The translations under genes and the position numbers were made by a program. Under the pieces are notes generated by a model. That model was not told the origin of the DNA. It worked only from the letters and a program-made list of their open reading frames with translations, and did no database searches. Of a DNA stretch of 64,000 nt, positions 1 to 8,589 are shown piece after piece. Positions within the stretch are counted from its first letter, which is position 1. Every line of letters starts with the position of its first letter. The DNA is from an uncultured Lutibacter sp. (GTDB lineage: Bacteria; Bacteroidota; Bacteroidia; Flavobacteriales; Flavobacteriaceae), in assembly GCF_947495725.1 (NCBI RefSeq), contig NZ_CANLZZ010000008.1, forward strand, positions 1 through 64,000. The letters run 5' to 3'.

Positions 1-32
1 CTGCCACTATGGTGGGAGAGTATGTCACCGCC
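1..32 (+). rRNA. rrf: 5S ribosomal RNA, 3' end only
   Basis: The first 32 bases match, from memory, the conserved 3' part of Bacteroidota 5S rRNA: a GGTGGGAGAGTATGTCACCGCC-like ending preceded by CTGCCACTAT. The rest of the gene lies left of the window, so this is the tail of an rRNA operon. The terminator directly behind it supports the reading. Identification rests on a short piece, but the match to the family ending is good. Confidence 0.85.
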
Positions 33-44
33 TTTCTTTTGAAA

Positions 45-77
45 AACCTTCAATTTAATTATTGAAGGTTTTTTTTT
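45..77 (+). terminator. Intrinsic terminator of the rRNA operon
   Basis: AACCTTCAAT pairs perfectly with ATTGAAGGTT around a six-base loop and runs into a tract of nine T residues. It lies 12 bases behind the 5S end and before the next gene, as expected for the end of an rrn transcript. Confidence 0.9.
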
Positions 78-164
78 GTTATGATAGGATTGTATTGAGA
101 GTATCAATACTTTAAGTTATTTTATTTAACTTTAGAAAATGATTAACCTAATTAAATATTATTT

Positions 165-593
165 ATGAAAAATCAAAATTTTCAAAATCATGCTAGAATT
201 GTTGCAGGTTTTCATGGTTTAACATTTTTGGCGATTGTTGTTTTATTGATAGGGGCTATAATGGCATTGATAAAATCAAATGAAGAGACTTTATATACGG
301 CTTCATTACTTGTTCTGATAGCTGTTATTTTGTTAGTTTTATCTTATTATATGAGAAGTTTTGCGTTAAAAGCTCAGGATAGAGCAATTAGAGCCGAGGA
401 GAAATTAAGGTATTTTATATTAACTGGAAAATCAGCTCCAAATGAATTAAGTACTCGTCAATTTATAGGTCTTCGTTTTGCTTCTGATAAAGAGTTTGTA
501 GGGTTATGCGAAAAAGCTGTAATAGAAAATCTTTCAGAAAAAGATATTAAGAAATCTATTAAGAATTGGAAAGCTGACAATTATAGAGTATAA
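165..593 (+). CDS. Small two-helix membrane protein (DUF6526-like)
   Basis: A 142-residue protein with two hydrophobic segments near residues 17-37 and 44-63, followed by a charged cytoplasmic tail of about 75 residues rich in Lys, Arg and Glu. The layout and the tail resemble the uncharacterised Bacteroidota family I know as DUF6526; that assignment is from memory. No enzymatic motif is visible and no function can be given. It stands alone between the rRNA terminator and a convergent efflux operon, and the gene is complete. Confidence 0.75.
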   Translation: MKNQNFQNHARIVAGFHGLTFLAIVVLLIGAIMALIKSNEETLYTASLLVLIAVILLVLSYYMRSFALKAQDRAIRAEEKLRYFILTGKSAPNELSTRQFIGLRFASDKEFVGLCEKAVIENLSEKDIKKSIKNWKADNYRV

Positions 594-637
594 ATATTTT
601 GGCGAACTATTTTATAGAATTATGAAGGATTTTGATT

Positions 638-1843
638 TTAAACTAAGTTTTTTCGTTCCTTAGTTGATTGAAATTTTAATGTAATGCTAGCTATAATAAA
701 GTATATTAGAGTTAATAACCAAAGGTGATTCCATTCAGAAGAGACTTCAGTAAAACTAGCTTTCATTTGTGTTAGTTTAACGAATCCTTTAATTCCAGGG
801 GTGGATGGTATTGTTTGAGAGAGATATTGGTAAAATTTGGGGAAGCTTTCCATAGGAAAAGATAAACCGCTTAACATTAGAGATGGAATAGAAGTTAAGA
901 CTAAAAAAACAACGGAATCTTCTCTTCTAGTAAAAAATGAACTGATTGCAATACCAAAAAATATAACAGCCAGTAAATAGGGTAGCGAAAATATATAGAT
1001 CATCCCTAAAGAAGATCTAACAGGTATTGAAAAAAGTGTATATACAATTCCAATTTGCATTGGTAGAATTACTGAGAATAAAGTGGTATAAACAAATGAT
1101 TTCCCAAGGAGTACGGGAATTGTACCTCCTTTGTGAAGGATTCTTGGAAAATTTGACAACATGTTGCTATCTTCGTGTCGTGTTCCGTTTATAATACCTA
1201 TTGCCATTAATAAAACTAATTGAACTATTAATGCAGTTAAAACAGGAATAAGATAGGTTGCATACCCTGAAGAAGTGTTAAATAGGCTAGTTGAAATTGA
1301 TTGTACAGGAGTATAGTTAGCATTAGCTGTGGCTATTGAATTTCCTCTTGCCATATTCTTTTTAATAACTATACCGGCATTATAGTAACCTGTAGCAGTT
1401 GTTACCGCTCCAATAATTTCTTTATAAAATAGCATATTTGAAGCATCAGCATAGGTAGTTATGGTTGTTTGTCTACCTCTCCTAAGATCTTTTCCAAAAT
1501 TCTTTGGTATTATTACAACACCCATAATTTTGTTTGTGTAAAAATCCTGTTTTGCCTCTTGTAAATCGGAGTAATTTGTTTTTGTTAGAATACCTTTTGA
1601 AGCATTTAGCATTGAAATATAATCTCTGCTTGTTGTAGAAGCATCATTATTAACAATAGCTATAGGAATTTTTTTAACAACTTCATTTGAATATAAATAC
1701 GTGTAAACAATTAAAATGATAAATGCCACCGATAAAAATGTACTAACTAAGGCTTTATCTAATTTTATTGCATTCCATTCTGCTATAACAGAGTTCCAGA
1801 ATGAGATTTTGCCACGATGATATTTTTTATAAAATGATCTCAT
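638..1843 (-). CDS. ABC-2 type efflux permease, second subunit
   Basis: A 401-residue inner-membrane protein of the ABC-2 family (YhhJ/YbhR-like). One helix near residues 35-55 is followed by a large extracytoplasmic domain (about 60-195), then a cluster of about five helices to the C-terminus. The N-terminal domain carries the family pattern of a PIAIVNNDAST stretch and a GVVIIPKNFG stretch. It starts two bases after the preceding permease stop, so the two are co-translated and probably form a heterodimer. It is the last gene of the tetR-tolC-hlyD-permease-permease operon. No ATP-binding subunit is encoded in the operon, so the ATPase must be elsewhere or the pair works without a dedicated one. 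Substrate unknown. Confidence 0.88.
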   Translation of the reverse strand: MRSFYKKYHRGKISFWNSVIAEWNAIKLDKALVSTFLSVAFIILIVYTYLYSNEVVKKIPIAIVNNDASTTSRDYISMLNASKGILTKTNYSDLQEAKQDFYTNKIMGVVIIPKNFGKDLRRGRQTTITTYADASNMLFYKEIIGAVTTATGYYNAGIVIKKNMARGNSIATANANYTPVQSISTSLFNTSSGYATYLIPVLTALIVQLVLLMAIGIINGTRHEDSNMLSNFPRILHKGGTIPVLLGKSFVYTTLFSVILPMQIGIVYTLFSIPVRSSLGMIYIFSLPYLLAVIFFGIAISSFFTRREDSVVFLVLTSIPSLMLSGLSFPMESFPKFYQYLSQTIPSTPGIKGFVKLTQMKASFTEVSSEWNHLWLLTLIYFIIASITLKFQSTKERKNLV

Positions 1844-1845
1844 AT

Positions 1846-3015
1846 TTATATACGTTCTAAAAATGAACCTCGCTTTAATAAATAGTTTAATTTTTTATAG
1901 CTAATTAAAAAAACAAAAACATTTATAAATATTATTATTAAAATTGGTTTAAAGGAATGGTATAGTGGGATTCCTCGTTGCGTTTGATCTACGAATAATT
2001 CGAAATAGTGTGTAAAAGGGAATATTTGACTTAAATATTGTATGAATTTAGGCATAGAAAAAATTGGAAAAGTAATTCCAGAGAAGGATAAACTAACAGC
2101 TGCAAATCCAGATCCGAAAGTTAACGCTTCCCTAAAACTTTTACTTACTGCTATAAATAATAGGGAATATGCTTGTGTAGATGTAATTAATATAAATAGT
2201 GCTAAAAGCAACATTATTTTGTTTCCTGTTAAGGGAAAATCTTGTAAAACAAACATACTATAATACATTAAAATACCTATAAATAAAAACCATAATGTGT
2301 ATGGTAGTGTTTTTGCGAATATAATTAAGGGTAAGTTTGCTTTACCTATATTATATAGTTTTTCTCCTTTATTATATTTTAAATCAACACCAAAGCAATA
2401 AATGGTAGTTAATATTACAAATATTTGTAAAAAATAGGTTAAAAAACCAGAGTTTAAATAATAAGAGTAATTGGTGTACGGATTGGATAAAACGTGATTA
2501 TTGGAAGTTATTGGTTGAAAATTTGCTTTTGCCTGACTAATGGCGATTCCATTAGCCATCTGTTTTTTGATATTTATACCAGCTGAAAATGTTGCTACAA
2601 CTTTTCTAAAAGCTTTATTTTCTAAACCAGAAGGCAATAAAACATTGCTATTGTATTGATTGATTACTTTAGTTTGTTTTCCTTGTTTAAGATCTCCTCC
2701 AAAATTTGCAGGAATAATAACTAAACCATATGCCTTTATTTCTTTTACCAAGTTTTCTCCTTCCAATTGATCTATTGGTTTATATTTTACCAATATTTCA
2801 GGAGTAGCATCTAACTGACTTATTAGATTTCTAGAGATGGAAGAATTGTCTAAATCTAGGACCGCAATTGGTAAATCTCTTGCAACTCCTTTACTTAGTA
2901 AGGTGTTGAAAAAAAGTGTTGCTATTATTGGCAGAATCACGGCGAAAATGAAAATTGCTCTATTATGAAAAAGCATTTTAATTTCGCGACTAATGATTTT
3001 TAAAAAAGGATTCAT
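1846..3015 (-). CDS. ABC-2 type efflux permease, first subunit
   Basis: An inner-membrane permease paralogous to the next gene. It has a first helix (FAVILPIIATLFF), an extracytoplasmic domain with PIAVLDLDNSSISRN and GLVIIPANFGGDL, and five or more C-terminal helices. I chose the ATG at 3015, one base after the stop of the hlyD-like gene. A longer reading from 3042 would overlap that gene by 26 bases and adds only nine residues (MMLLNLKTK) that do not look like family sequence. It sits between the membrane-fusion protein and the second permease in a tight operon, so the product is probably half of a membrane channel of a tripartite exporter. Substrate cannot be inferred. Confidence 0.87.
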   Translation of the reverse strand: MNPFLKIISREIKMLFHNRAIFIFAVILPIIATLFFNTLLSKGVARDLPIAVLDLDNSSISRNLISQLDATPEILVKYKPIDQLEGENLVKEIKAYGLVIIPANFGGDLKQGKQTKVINQYNSNVLLPSGLENKAFRKVVATFSAGINIKKQMANGIAISQAKANFQPITSNNHVLSNPYTNYSYYLNSGFLTYFLQIFVILTTIYCFGVDLKYNKGEKLYNIGKANLPLIIFAKTLPYTLWFLFIGILMYYSMFVLQDFPLTGNKIMLLLALFILITSTQAYSLLFIAVSKSFREALTFGSGFAAVSLSFSGITFPIFSMPKFIQYLSQIFPFTHYFELFVDQTQRGIPLYHSFKPILIIIFINVFVFLISYKKLNYLLKRGSFLERI

Positions 3016-3016
3016 T

Positions 3017-4009
3017 TTAGTTTTTAAATTGAGAAGCATCAATTAAAATACTCATACCTGGGCGTAATTCAATTTCGGGATTTATTGGAGAAGCTTTAAT
3101 TTCAAAAGTTCTAATGTCAAAATCTCCAGTTGTTTTTGTTGCATTCCAAGTTGCGAAATCTCCTAGGGCTGCAACATAGTATATTTTAAATGTTACAGAT
3201 TTGTTTTGTAATGCAGGGATTGTTGCTGTAAATTCTGAACCTTTTTTAAAATTGAATAAACTAGTTTCCTTTACATTTACAACAGCAAATGAATTTGATA
3301 AATCTACTAAATGAACAACGGGATAACCAGCTGCAATTAATTCTCCTTCTTCAGGTAAAAAATCCATAACTTCAGCATTAATAGGACTAGTGATAAATTG
3401 TTCACTTTTATAACTTTTTAACTCATCTAAAGCTCCTTCAGCTCTTTTTACCATGGCATTTGCAGCGGCGATATCTTCGTTCCTAGCTCCTTTTAAGGCA
3501 ATTTTGTATTGTTCATGTGCAGCTTCTTGATCTTTTAAGGCAGCATTTTTTTTTGCTAGAATTTCATCTCTTTGTTGTTCAGAAACAACACCGTCTTTAA
3601 ATAAATTTTCAATTCTATTATAAGATTTTATCATTAGGTCTGCTCCAACTTTAGCTTTTTCGTAAATGCTTTTGTATGCATTTATTTCTTCAGTTCGGGC
3701 ACCATTTATAGCTTTATTTTGTTGTGCACTTGCCGCGTCTTTTGCTGCCATCGCCTGTCTTTCTTTAGCATCGATTTCTGGGCTTTCAAGCGTTGCAAGT
3801 AGTTGTCCTTTTAAAACACTTGAGCCTTCCTTTACCTCAGTAGTTTTTAGGCGTGAAGGTATTTTTGCCGAAAGATATATTTCTTTAGCTTCAATTCTAC
3901 CTTGAAAAACCACTTCTTTGGGTTTATTTATTAGCCAAATACTTACAAGTAATAATATAGCGATAATTAAAATGCTTACTATTAATTTTATAGGTTTTGA
4001 ATTTTTCAT
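3017..4009 (-). CDS. HlyD-family membrane fusion (periplasmic adaptor) protein
   Basis: A 330-residue adaptor with one N-terminal membrane anchor (about residues 9-26), a biotinyl-lipoyl-like half motif around residues 48-75, and a long Ala/Lys/Glu-rich alpha-helical hairpin (about 80-195). A second lipoyl half (FITSPINAEVMDFLPEEGELIAAG) and a beta-barrel C-terminal region follow. It would bridge the ABC-2 permeases and the TolC-like outer-membrane channel. It lies seven bases after the tolC-like gene and one base before the first permease. Length and domain order are normal for EmrA/YbhG-type adaptors. Confidence 0.92.
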   Translation of the reverse strand: MKNSKPIKLIVSILIIAILLLVSIWLINKPKEVVFQGRIEAKEIYLSAKIPSRLKTTEVKEGSSVLKGQLLATLESPEIDAKERQAMAAKDAASAQQNKAINGARTEEINAYKSIYEKAKVGADLMIKSYNRIENLFKDGVVSEQQRDEILAKKNAALKDQEAAHEQYKIALKGARNEDIAAANAMVKRAEGALDELKSYKSEQFITSPINAEVMDFLPEEGELIAAGYPVVHLVDLSNSFAVVNVKETSLFNFKKGSEFTATIPALQNKSVTFKIYYVAALGDFATWNATKTTGDFDIRTFEIKASPINPEIELRPGMSILIDASQFKN

Positions 4010-4016
4010 TTTAATA

Positions 4017-5387
4017 TTAAATTTTATTCAGGAATTTTTCTGTTTTGTTGATATTTACCATTAATTCTCCATAAGTTTTGTTGTAATGGTAAAGCGCTTT
4101 TATTTTGTATAACTTTATTTCAGTTAATTGCAAGGTTGCATCTATAACTTCTAAAGATGTTCCTGTACCTTCTTCAAAGGCTCGTGTTCGCATAAATTTT
4201 AGTTTTTCTGCGAGTGCTTGGTCATTTTTTAAACTATTGTATTGTTCAAGTTGTTTTTCTAACTCATTGTAGAGTTTTTCTGTATATGTCAATAAATTTA
4301 GCTTTGCTTGTTTTTCGAGTTGTTGAACTTGAACAACTTTATGTTTTGCAGCTTTAATTTTATGTTCTCTTTCAAAACCGTTAAACACATCCCAAGAGGC
4401 ACCAATACCAACAATCCAATCAAGATCTACTAGGGACAGATTATCTTTCCATAAAGTATGCTTTCCAAAAAGTGCAACTTTGGGAAAGTATTCGCTAGTT
4501 TCAACTTTAACTCCGATTTTAGCCAGTTCTTCATTTTTTTTCAGGAATTTTAGTTGTTCATTTTCATTTATCATTTCATTTTGAAACTCTTCTAAAGAAG
4601 TTTGTAAGGAAGGAGTAATAAAATCTGTTGAAGTAGTATTAAAATCTTTACCGCCAATTAAATTTTTAATAGCTGTAGTAGCTAGTGAGACATCTTTTTG
4701 AGCGGCTAATAATTCTCTTTTTGCGTTTGAAAGGGCTACTTTAGCATTTAAAGTTTCAACTTCAGGAATTATTCCATTTTCAAATAATTTTGTTGCGTGA
4801 TCACTATGTATTTGAATTGTTTGGTAAACTTGTTGCCGTAATTCTTTAGCTTCATTTGCTAATTTTAATTTATAATAATAGTCTATTAATTTAATTATAA
4901 GATTGTTTTCTTTAATGGTATGACTATTTTCTGAAAGTTCATATTTAATTTTGGAAGCTTTATTGGCAGCATTTATTTTTCCACCAGCAAAAATTGGCCA
5001 ATTAATATCAGCGGTAGCAAATCCTAAGTTTTTTTCAAGAATGGTAAAATTCCAATTGCCAAGTGCTGTTGGATCTGCGACCCCAAGAAGTCCGCTAGCC
5101 ATATTCCTTTGTTCATTCAAATCTAAACCAATATCATTTTGCAAATGCACATATGTGCCAGATAAACTAAGGGAAGGGTAACGTAAGCCTGTGATAGCTT
5201 TTTGCTCTTCCTTTTTTGCATTTACTTCTTGTTGAGAAGCATTTATATCTCCATTTTTTAAAATCATTAATTCGTAAGCTTCTTTTAATGATAAATCTTG
5301 TGCATTTATACAGGTGCTTAAAAAAAGTAATAGAATAGGGGTTTTTTTCGCTATTTGATTTAGCAGCAGTTTATAGTTAATAAACAT
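4017..5387 (-). CDS. TolC-family outer membrane efflux protein
   Basis: A 456-residue protein with a signal peptide (hydrophobic stretch ending near ...FLSTCINAQ, residue 30) and the repeated long-helix layout of outer-membrane efflux proteins, including the LSLKEAYELMILKNGDI start and a second repeat from about residue 230. The STCINAQ end could be read as a lipobox, but a normal signal-peptidase-I site after INA is equally plausible. It is the second gene of the efflux operon, three bases behind the TetR regulator stop. It would supply the outer-membrane duct. Confidence 0.92.
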   Translation of the reverse strand: MFINYKLLLNQIAKKTPILLLFLSTCINAQDLSLKEAYELMILKNGDINASQQEVNAKKEEQKAITGLRYPSLSLSGTYVHLQNDIGLDLNEQRNMASGLLGVADPTALGNWNFTILEKNLGFATADINWPIFAGGKINAANKASKIKYELSENSHTIKENNLIIKLIDYYYKLKLANEAKELRQQVYQTIQIHSDHATKLFENGIIPEVETLNAKVALSNAKRELLAAQKDVSLATTAIKNLIGGKDFNTTSTDFITPSLQTSLEEFQNEMINENEQLKFLKKNEELAKIGVKVETSEYFPKVALFGKHTLWKDNLSLVDLDWIVGIGASWDVFNGFEREHKIKAAKHKVVQVQQLEKQAKLNLLTYTEKLYNELEKQLEQYNSLKNDQALAEKLKFMRTRAFEEGTGTSLEVIDATLQLTEIKLYKIKALYHYNKTYGELMVNINKTEKFLNKI

Positions 5388-5389
5388 TT

Positions 5390-5983
5390 TTAATTGTCTT
5401 TTTTTAATATGTTTAATATGTTTTCAGTTAAATAAATAACATCTTTATTATTTATAGTTTCAATTCCGAAATGGTTTATTTTTTTAAAATTTATATAATC
5501 TATCACATAAATAAAAAGGTGAAAGTGTATTTGTAAAATGTTGATATTTTTTCCAATTTCACCAGTTTTTAGACCAATACTTTTGAGATTATCTATTAGT
5601 TTTAAGTTTTGCTCTTTTAAATTTTTATTTACCTGAAAATTGTTGTTATGAAGTAATTGATAATAAAATTTTGAAGCTTCTGGGTTGTTTACGGCAAAGT
5701 CAATTCTATTTTTAATAAATCCCGAAATAATTGCAGATACATTTGTATGGTTTAATTTAATTAAAATTTCTAATTCGTTATTTATAGCTGCAACTTTATC
5801 GAAATAAAGTTCATCTATTAAGGCTTGTTTTCCGCTGTAAAGTCTATATAAATATCCTCCACTTACATTAGCATTTTTAGCAATCATTGCAATGGTGGTT
5901 TTTTCTATTCCACAATCAACAATGGTTTTCATTGTAGCTTTTTTAATTCTAGCTAATTTATTTTCATCAATTTTTCGTGCCAT
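5390..5983 (-). CDS. TetR/AcrR-family transcriptional regulator of the efflux operon
   Basis: An N-terminal TetR helix-turn-helix is visible (IKKATMKTIVDCGIEKTTIAMIAKNANVSGGYLYRLYSGKQAL), followed by an alpha-helical ligand domain of about 140 residues. I start it at MARKIDENK (5983) rather than at the upstream ATG at 6031. The upstream ATG lies inside a palindromic operator, and a -7 promoter box lies between the two, so the longer N-terminus would not be on the mRNA. As first gene of the efflux operon with an operator overlapping its promoter, it is probably an autorepressor released by the exported compound. Ligand unknown. Confidence 0.9.
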   Translation of the reverse strand: MARKIDENKLARIKKATMKTIVDCGIEKTTIAMIAKNANVSGGYLYRLYSGKQALIDELYFDKVAAINNELEILIKLNHTNVSAIISGFIKNRIDFAVNNPEASKFYYQLLHNNNFQVNKNLKEQNLKLIDNLKSIGLKTGEIGKNINILQIHFHLFIYVIDYINFKKINHFGIETINNKDVIYLTENILNILKKDN

Positions 5984-6004
5984 TTTACTTTTAATAATGT
6001 AACG

Positions 6005-6012
6005 CAAATTTA
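6005..6012 (-). promoter_or_regulatory. -7 promoter box of the tetR efflux operon
   Basis: On the minus strand this reads TAAATTTG, a full match to the Bacteroidota -7 consensus TAnnTTTG, about 20 bases before the chosen tetR start. No clear -33 TTG is seen at the usual distance, so the call rests on the -7 box and its position. Confidence 0.55.
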
Positions 6013-6031
6013 TGAATAAACATTCATTCAT
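6012..6031. promoter_or_regulatory. Palindromic operator for the TetR-type regulator
   Basis: ATGAATAAACATTCATTCAT is an imperfect palindrome: the outer six bases on each side pair exactly, with mismatches only near the centre. ATGAATGAAT/ATTCATTCAT repeats are typical of TetR/AcrR operators. It abuts the -7 box, so binding would block transcription of the operon. Confidence 0.65.
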
Positions 6032-6090
6032 TTATAAATTATATCATAAAATTTTGTAAAATATGATTAAGATTGAATTGTTTAGAAAAA

Positions 6091-6118
6091 CAAAAAAGTC
6101 TGCATTTTAATGCAGACT
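6091..6118 (-). terminator. Intrinsic terminator after the acyl-CoA dehydrogenase gene
   Basis: Read on the minus strand, AGTCTGCATT pairs with AATGCAGACT and is followed by a run of six T residues. It lies 26 bases behind the dehydrogenase stop and separates that gene from the tetR operon promoter. Confidence 0.85.
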
Positions 6119-6143
6119 TCGAGTACTCTAAGGTTTTTGTAAA

Positions 6144-7286
6144 TTATTTATTTAATACGTTTCTCGAAATTACTATTTTTTGGATTTCGGAAGTTCCTTC
6201 ATAAATTTGAGTAATCTTAGCATCACGCATTAATCGTTCTACATGGTATTCTTTAACAAAGCCATAACCTCCGTGAATTTGTACAGCTTCAATAGTTACT
6301 TGCATAGCCATTTCTGCAGCAAATAATTTTGCCATTGCACTACTTAAATCATAATTGTTTCCTTGGTCTTTATCCCAAGCAGCTTTCATACAAAGGTGAC
6401 GAGCAGCTTCTATTTGTGTAGCCATATCTGCTAGTTTAAAAGCAATTGCTTGATGTTTGCTTATTTCTTTTCCAAAAGCTTTACGTTCTTTTGAATATTT
6501 TAATGCTAATTCGTATGCCCCTGAAGCTATTCCTAAAGCTTGTGAAGCAATTCCAATTCGTCCTCCTGCCAATGTTTTCATAGCGAATTTAAAACCAAAA
6601 CCATCTTCACCAATTCTATTTTGTTTAGGTATTTTAACATTGGTAAACATTAATGAGTGTGTGTCTGAGCCACGGATTCCTAATTTATTTTCTTTAGGAC
6701 CAACTACAAATCCATCCATTCCTTTCTCAACAATAAAAGCATTTATACCTTTATAGCCTTTTTCTTTATCAGTTTGTGCAATTACAATATAAACACTTGC
6801 ATTATTTCCGTTAGTTATCCAATTTTTTGTTCCGTTAAGTAAGTAATGGTCTTCTTTTTCAATAGCAGTTGTTTTTTGTGAAGTTGCGTCTGATCCTGCC
6901 TCTGGTTCGCTTAAACAAAAAGCTCCTATAATATCTCCCTTGGCTAATGGGACTAAATATTTTTGCTTTTGTTCTTCCGTACCATAGGTTTCTAAACCCC
7001 AACAAACCAATGAATTGTTGACCGACATAACCACAGAAGCTGAAGCGTCAACTTTAGAAATTTCTTCCATTGCAATTACATATGAAACTGCATCCAAACC
7101 ACTACCGCCATATTTTGGATCTACCATCATTCCTAAAAAGCCAAGATCACCCATTTTTTTAATTTGGTCGTGCGGAAATTCTTGTTTTTCATCACGTTCA
7201 ATAACACCTGGCTTAAGTTCGTTTTGTGCAAAATCACGTGCGGCATTTTGTATCATTATATGTTCTTCAGATAAATTAAAATCCAT
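6144..7286 (-). CDS. Acyl-CoA dehydrogenase (short-chain / butyryl-CoA type)
   Basis: A 380-residue FAD enzyme that introduces the alpha-beta double bond in acyl-CoA during fatty-acid or branched-chain amino-acid breakdown. Family features are present: GAFCLSEPEAGSDA in the middle domain, the ALGIASGAYELALKYSKERKAFG helix, and the C-terminal QIYEGTSEIQ segment whose Glu363 is at the position of the catalytic base in short-chain enzymes. Length is exactly that of the family. It is a single-gene unit with its own -7 box (7324-7331) and terminator (6091-6118). Chain-length preference cannot be set from sequence. Confidence 0.95.
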   Translation of the reverse strand: MDFNLSEEHIMIQNAARDFAQNELKPGVIERDEKQEFPHDQIKKMGDLGFLGMMVDPKYGGSGLDAVSYVIAMEEISKVDASASVVMSVNNSLVCWGLETYGTEEQKQKYLVPLAKGDIIGAFCLSEPEAGSDATSQKTTAIEKEDHYLLNGTKNWITNGNNASVYIVIAQTDKEKGYKGINAFIVEKGMDGFVVGPKENKLGIRGSDTHSLMFTNVKIPKQNRIGEDGFGFKFAMKTLAGGRIGIASQALGIASGAYELALKYSKERKAFGKEISKHQAIAFKLADMATQIEAARHLCMKAAWDKDQGNNYDLSSAMAKLFAAEMAMQVTIEAVQIHGGYGFVKEYHVERLMRDAKITQIYEGTSEIQKIVISRNVLNK

Positions 7287-7323
7287 AATTGATAAAAGTT
7301 TTAAAAAATTGATTGATGTTTTT

Positions 7324-7331
7324 CAAATATA
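7324..7331 (-). promoter_or_regulatory. -7 promoter box of the acyl-CoA dehydrogenase gene
   Basis: The minus strand reads TATATTTG, a perfect TAnnTTTG match, about 38 bases upstream of the start codon. A -33 element at the right distance is not obvious. Confidence 0.6.
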
Positions 7332-7386
7332 GGATTTTTTTTGCTATTTTTTTATTAAATATGCAAAGCAATTAATAATAGAAATA

Positions 7387-8451
7387 ATGAGAAAAACTTG
7401 GAATGTTATTGGTTTAATGTCTGGAACTTCATTAGATGGTGTAGATTTAGTTTTTGTTAATATTTTAAATTCAAATTATAAGTATACTTATAACATTGTT
7501 TGTTCGGAAACGGTTGCTTATCCAAAATTATGGGAAGATAAATTAAGAAATGCATTTTATTCATCTAAAGAAGATTTAGATAATTTAAATATTAATTATG
7601 GAAAATTTTTAGGTGAAATTGTAAATAACTTTATTTTGAGTAATAAAATTAGTAATGTAGATTTTATTGCCTCACATGGACATACTATTTTTCATAAACC
7701 TAATGATGGGTACACCTTGCAAATAGGAGATGGAGAATCGATATGTAAAATAACAAATTTGAAAGTTGTTTGCGATTTTAGAACACAAGATGTTAAACTT
7801 GGAGGACAAGGGGCTCCACTTGTTCCGATAGGAGATGAGTTGTTATTTTACAACTATGATTATTGTTTAAATTTAGGTGGTTTTGCTAATATTTCGTTTA
7901 AAAATAATAAAAAAAGAATTGCATTTGACATTTGTCCGGCCAATATTGTTTTAAATCATTACGCAAAGCAATTAGGTTTTAATTTTGATAATAAAGGAAG
8001 TATTTCGGAAAAAGGAAAAATAAATATAGAGTTGTTAAATGAATTAAATAAAATTCCATTTTATAACCTACCAATACCAAAATCTTTAGGTTTTGAATTT
8101 GTTAAAGAAATTGTTTTCCCAATAATTGATAGCTATAAGTTATCTATTGAAGATATTTTAAGGACTTTTGTTGAGCACATAGCAATTCAAATTAACTTAG
8201 TTCTTGGAAAATCAAATAAAGAAAAGATGTTAATTACTGGCGGTGGAGCCTTTAATAATTTTTTAATAACAAGAATTAAATCACTAGTTGAAAGTGAAGT
8301 GATTTTGCCCAGTAAAGATTTAATTGATTACAAAGAGGCTTTGATTTTTGCATTTCTTGGTGTGTTAAGGGTTGAAAATCAGGTTAATTGCTTAAGGAGT
8401 GTTACGGGAGCAATAAAAGATCATTCTTCAGGCAAAATCTTTTCAATTTAA
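7387..8451 (+). CDS. anmK: Anhydro-N-acetylmuramic acid kinase
   Basis: A 354-residue sugar kinase that hydrolyses and phosphorylates 1,6-anhydro-MurNAc to MurNAc 6-phosphate during cell-wall recycling. The N-terminal GLMSGTSLDGVDLVFV is the diagnostic phosphate-binding motif. ASHGHTIFH, the VCDFRTQDVKLGGQGAPLVPIGD block and the C-terminal LITGGGAFNN motif are all in place. Length is normal. It is divergent from the acyl-CoA dehydrogenase gene with a 100-base shared upstream region. No other recycling gene (such as a murQ etherase) is in the window. Confidence 0.96.
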   Translation: MRKTWNVIGLMSGTSLDGVDLVFVNILNSNYKYTYNIVCSETVAYPKLWEDKLRNAFYSSKEDLDNLNINYGKFLGEIVNNFILSNKISNVDFIASHGHTIFHKPNDGYTLQIGDGESICKITNLKVVCDFRTQDVKLGGQGAPLVPIGDELLFYNYDYCLNLGGFANISFKNNKKRIAFDICPANIVLNHYAKQLGFNFDNKGSISEKGKINIELLNELNKIPFYNLPIPKSLGFEFVKEIVFPIIDSYKLSIEDILRTFVEHIAIQINLVLGKSNKEKMLITGGGAFNNFLITRIKSLVESEVILPSKDLIDYKEALIFAFLGVLRVENQVNCLRSVTGAIKDHSSGKIFSI

Positions 8452-8465
8452 AATATTAGTTTTAC

Positions 8466-8473
8466 TATATTTG
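8466..8473 (+). promoter_or_regulatory. -7 promoter box upstream of nhaD
   Basis: TATATTTG, a perfect TAnnTTTG match, lies 117 bases before the nhaD start codon, leaving a leader of about 110 bases. No strong -33 TTG is seen at a 19-20 base spacing. Confidence 0.55.
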
Positions 8474-8589
8474 TTACTTGTGTAAAATCTAAAAGAGCAC
8501 TTAATTTTTTAACTTATACATAAAAAAGCAAAGAAATATATTTAGAAAACACTTTTTAATTAAAAAAATAAAGACATAAACATTAAAGT

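Noticed and set aside
2042-2263. Plus-strand open frame inside the first ABC-2 permease gene
   Set aside because: It is fully antisense to a clear membrane protein gene and has no family likeness; the same holds for other antisense frames in this window.
5984-6031. Longer N-terminus of the TetR-type regulator (MNECLFINLRY...)
   Set aside because: The upstream ATG lies in the operator palindrome and before the -7 box, so it should not be transcribed; MARKIDENK fits the family start.
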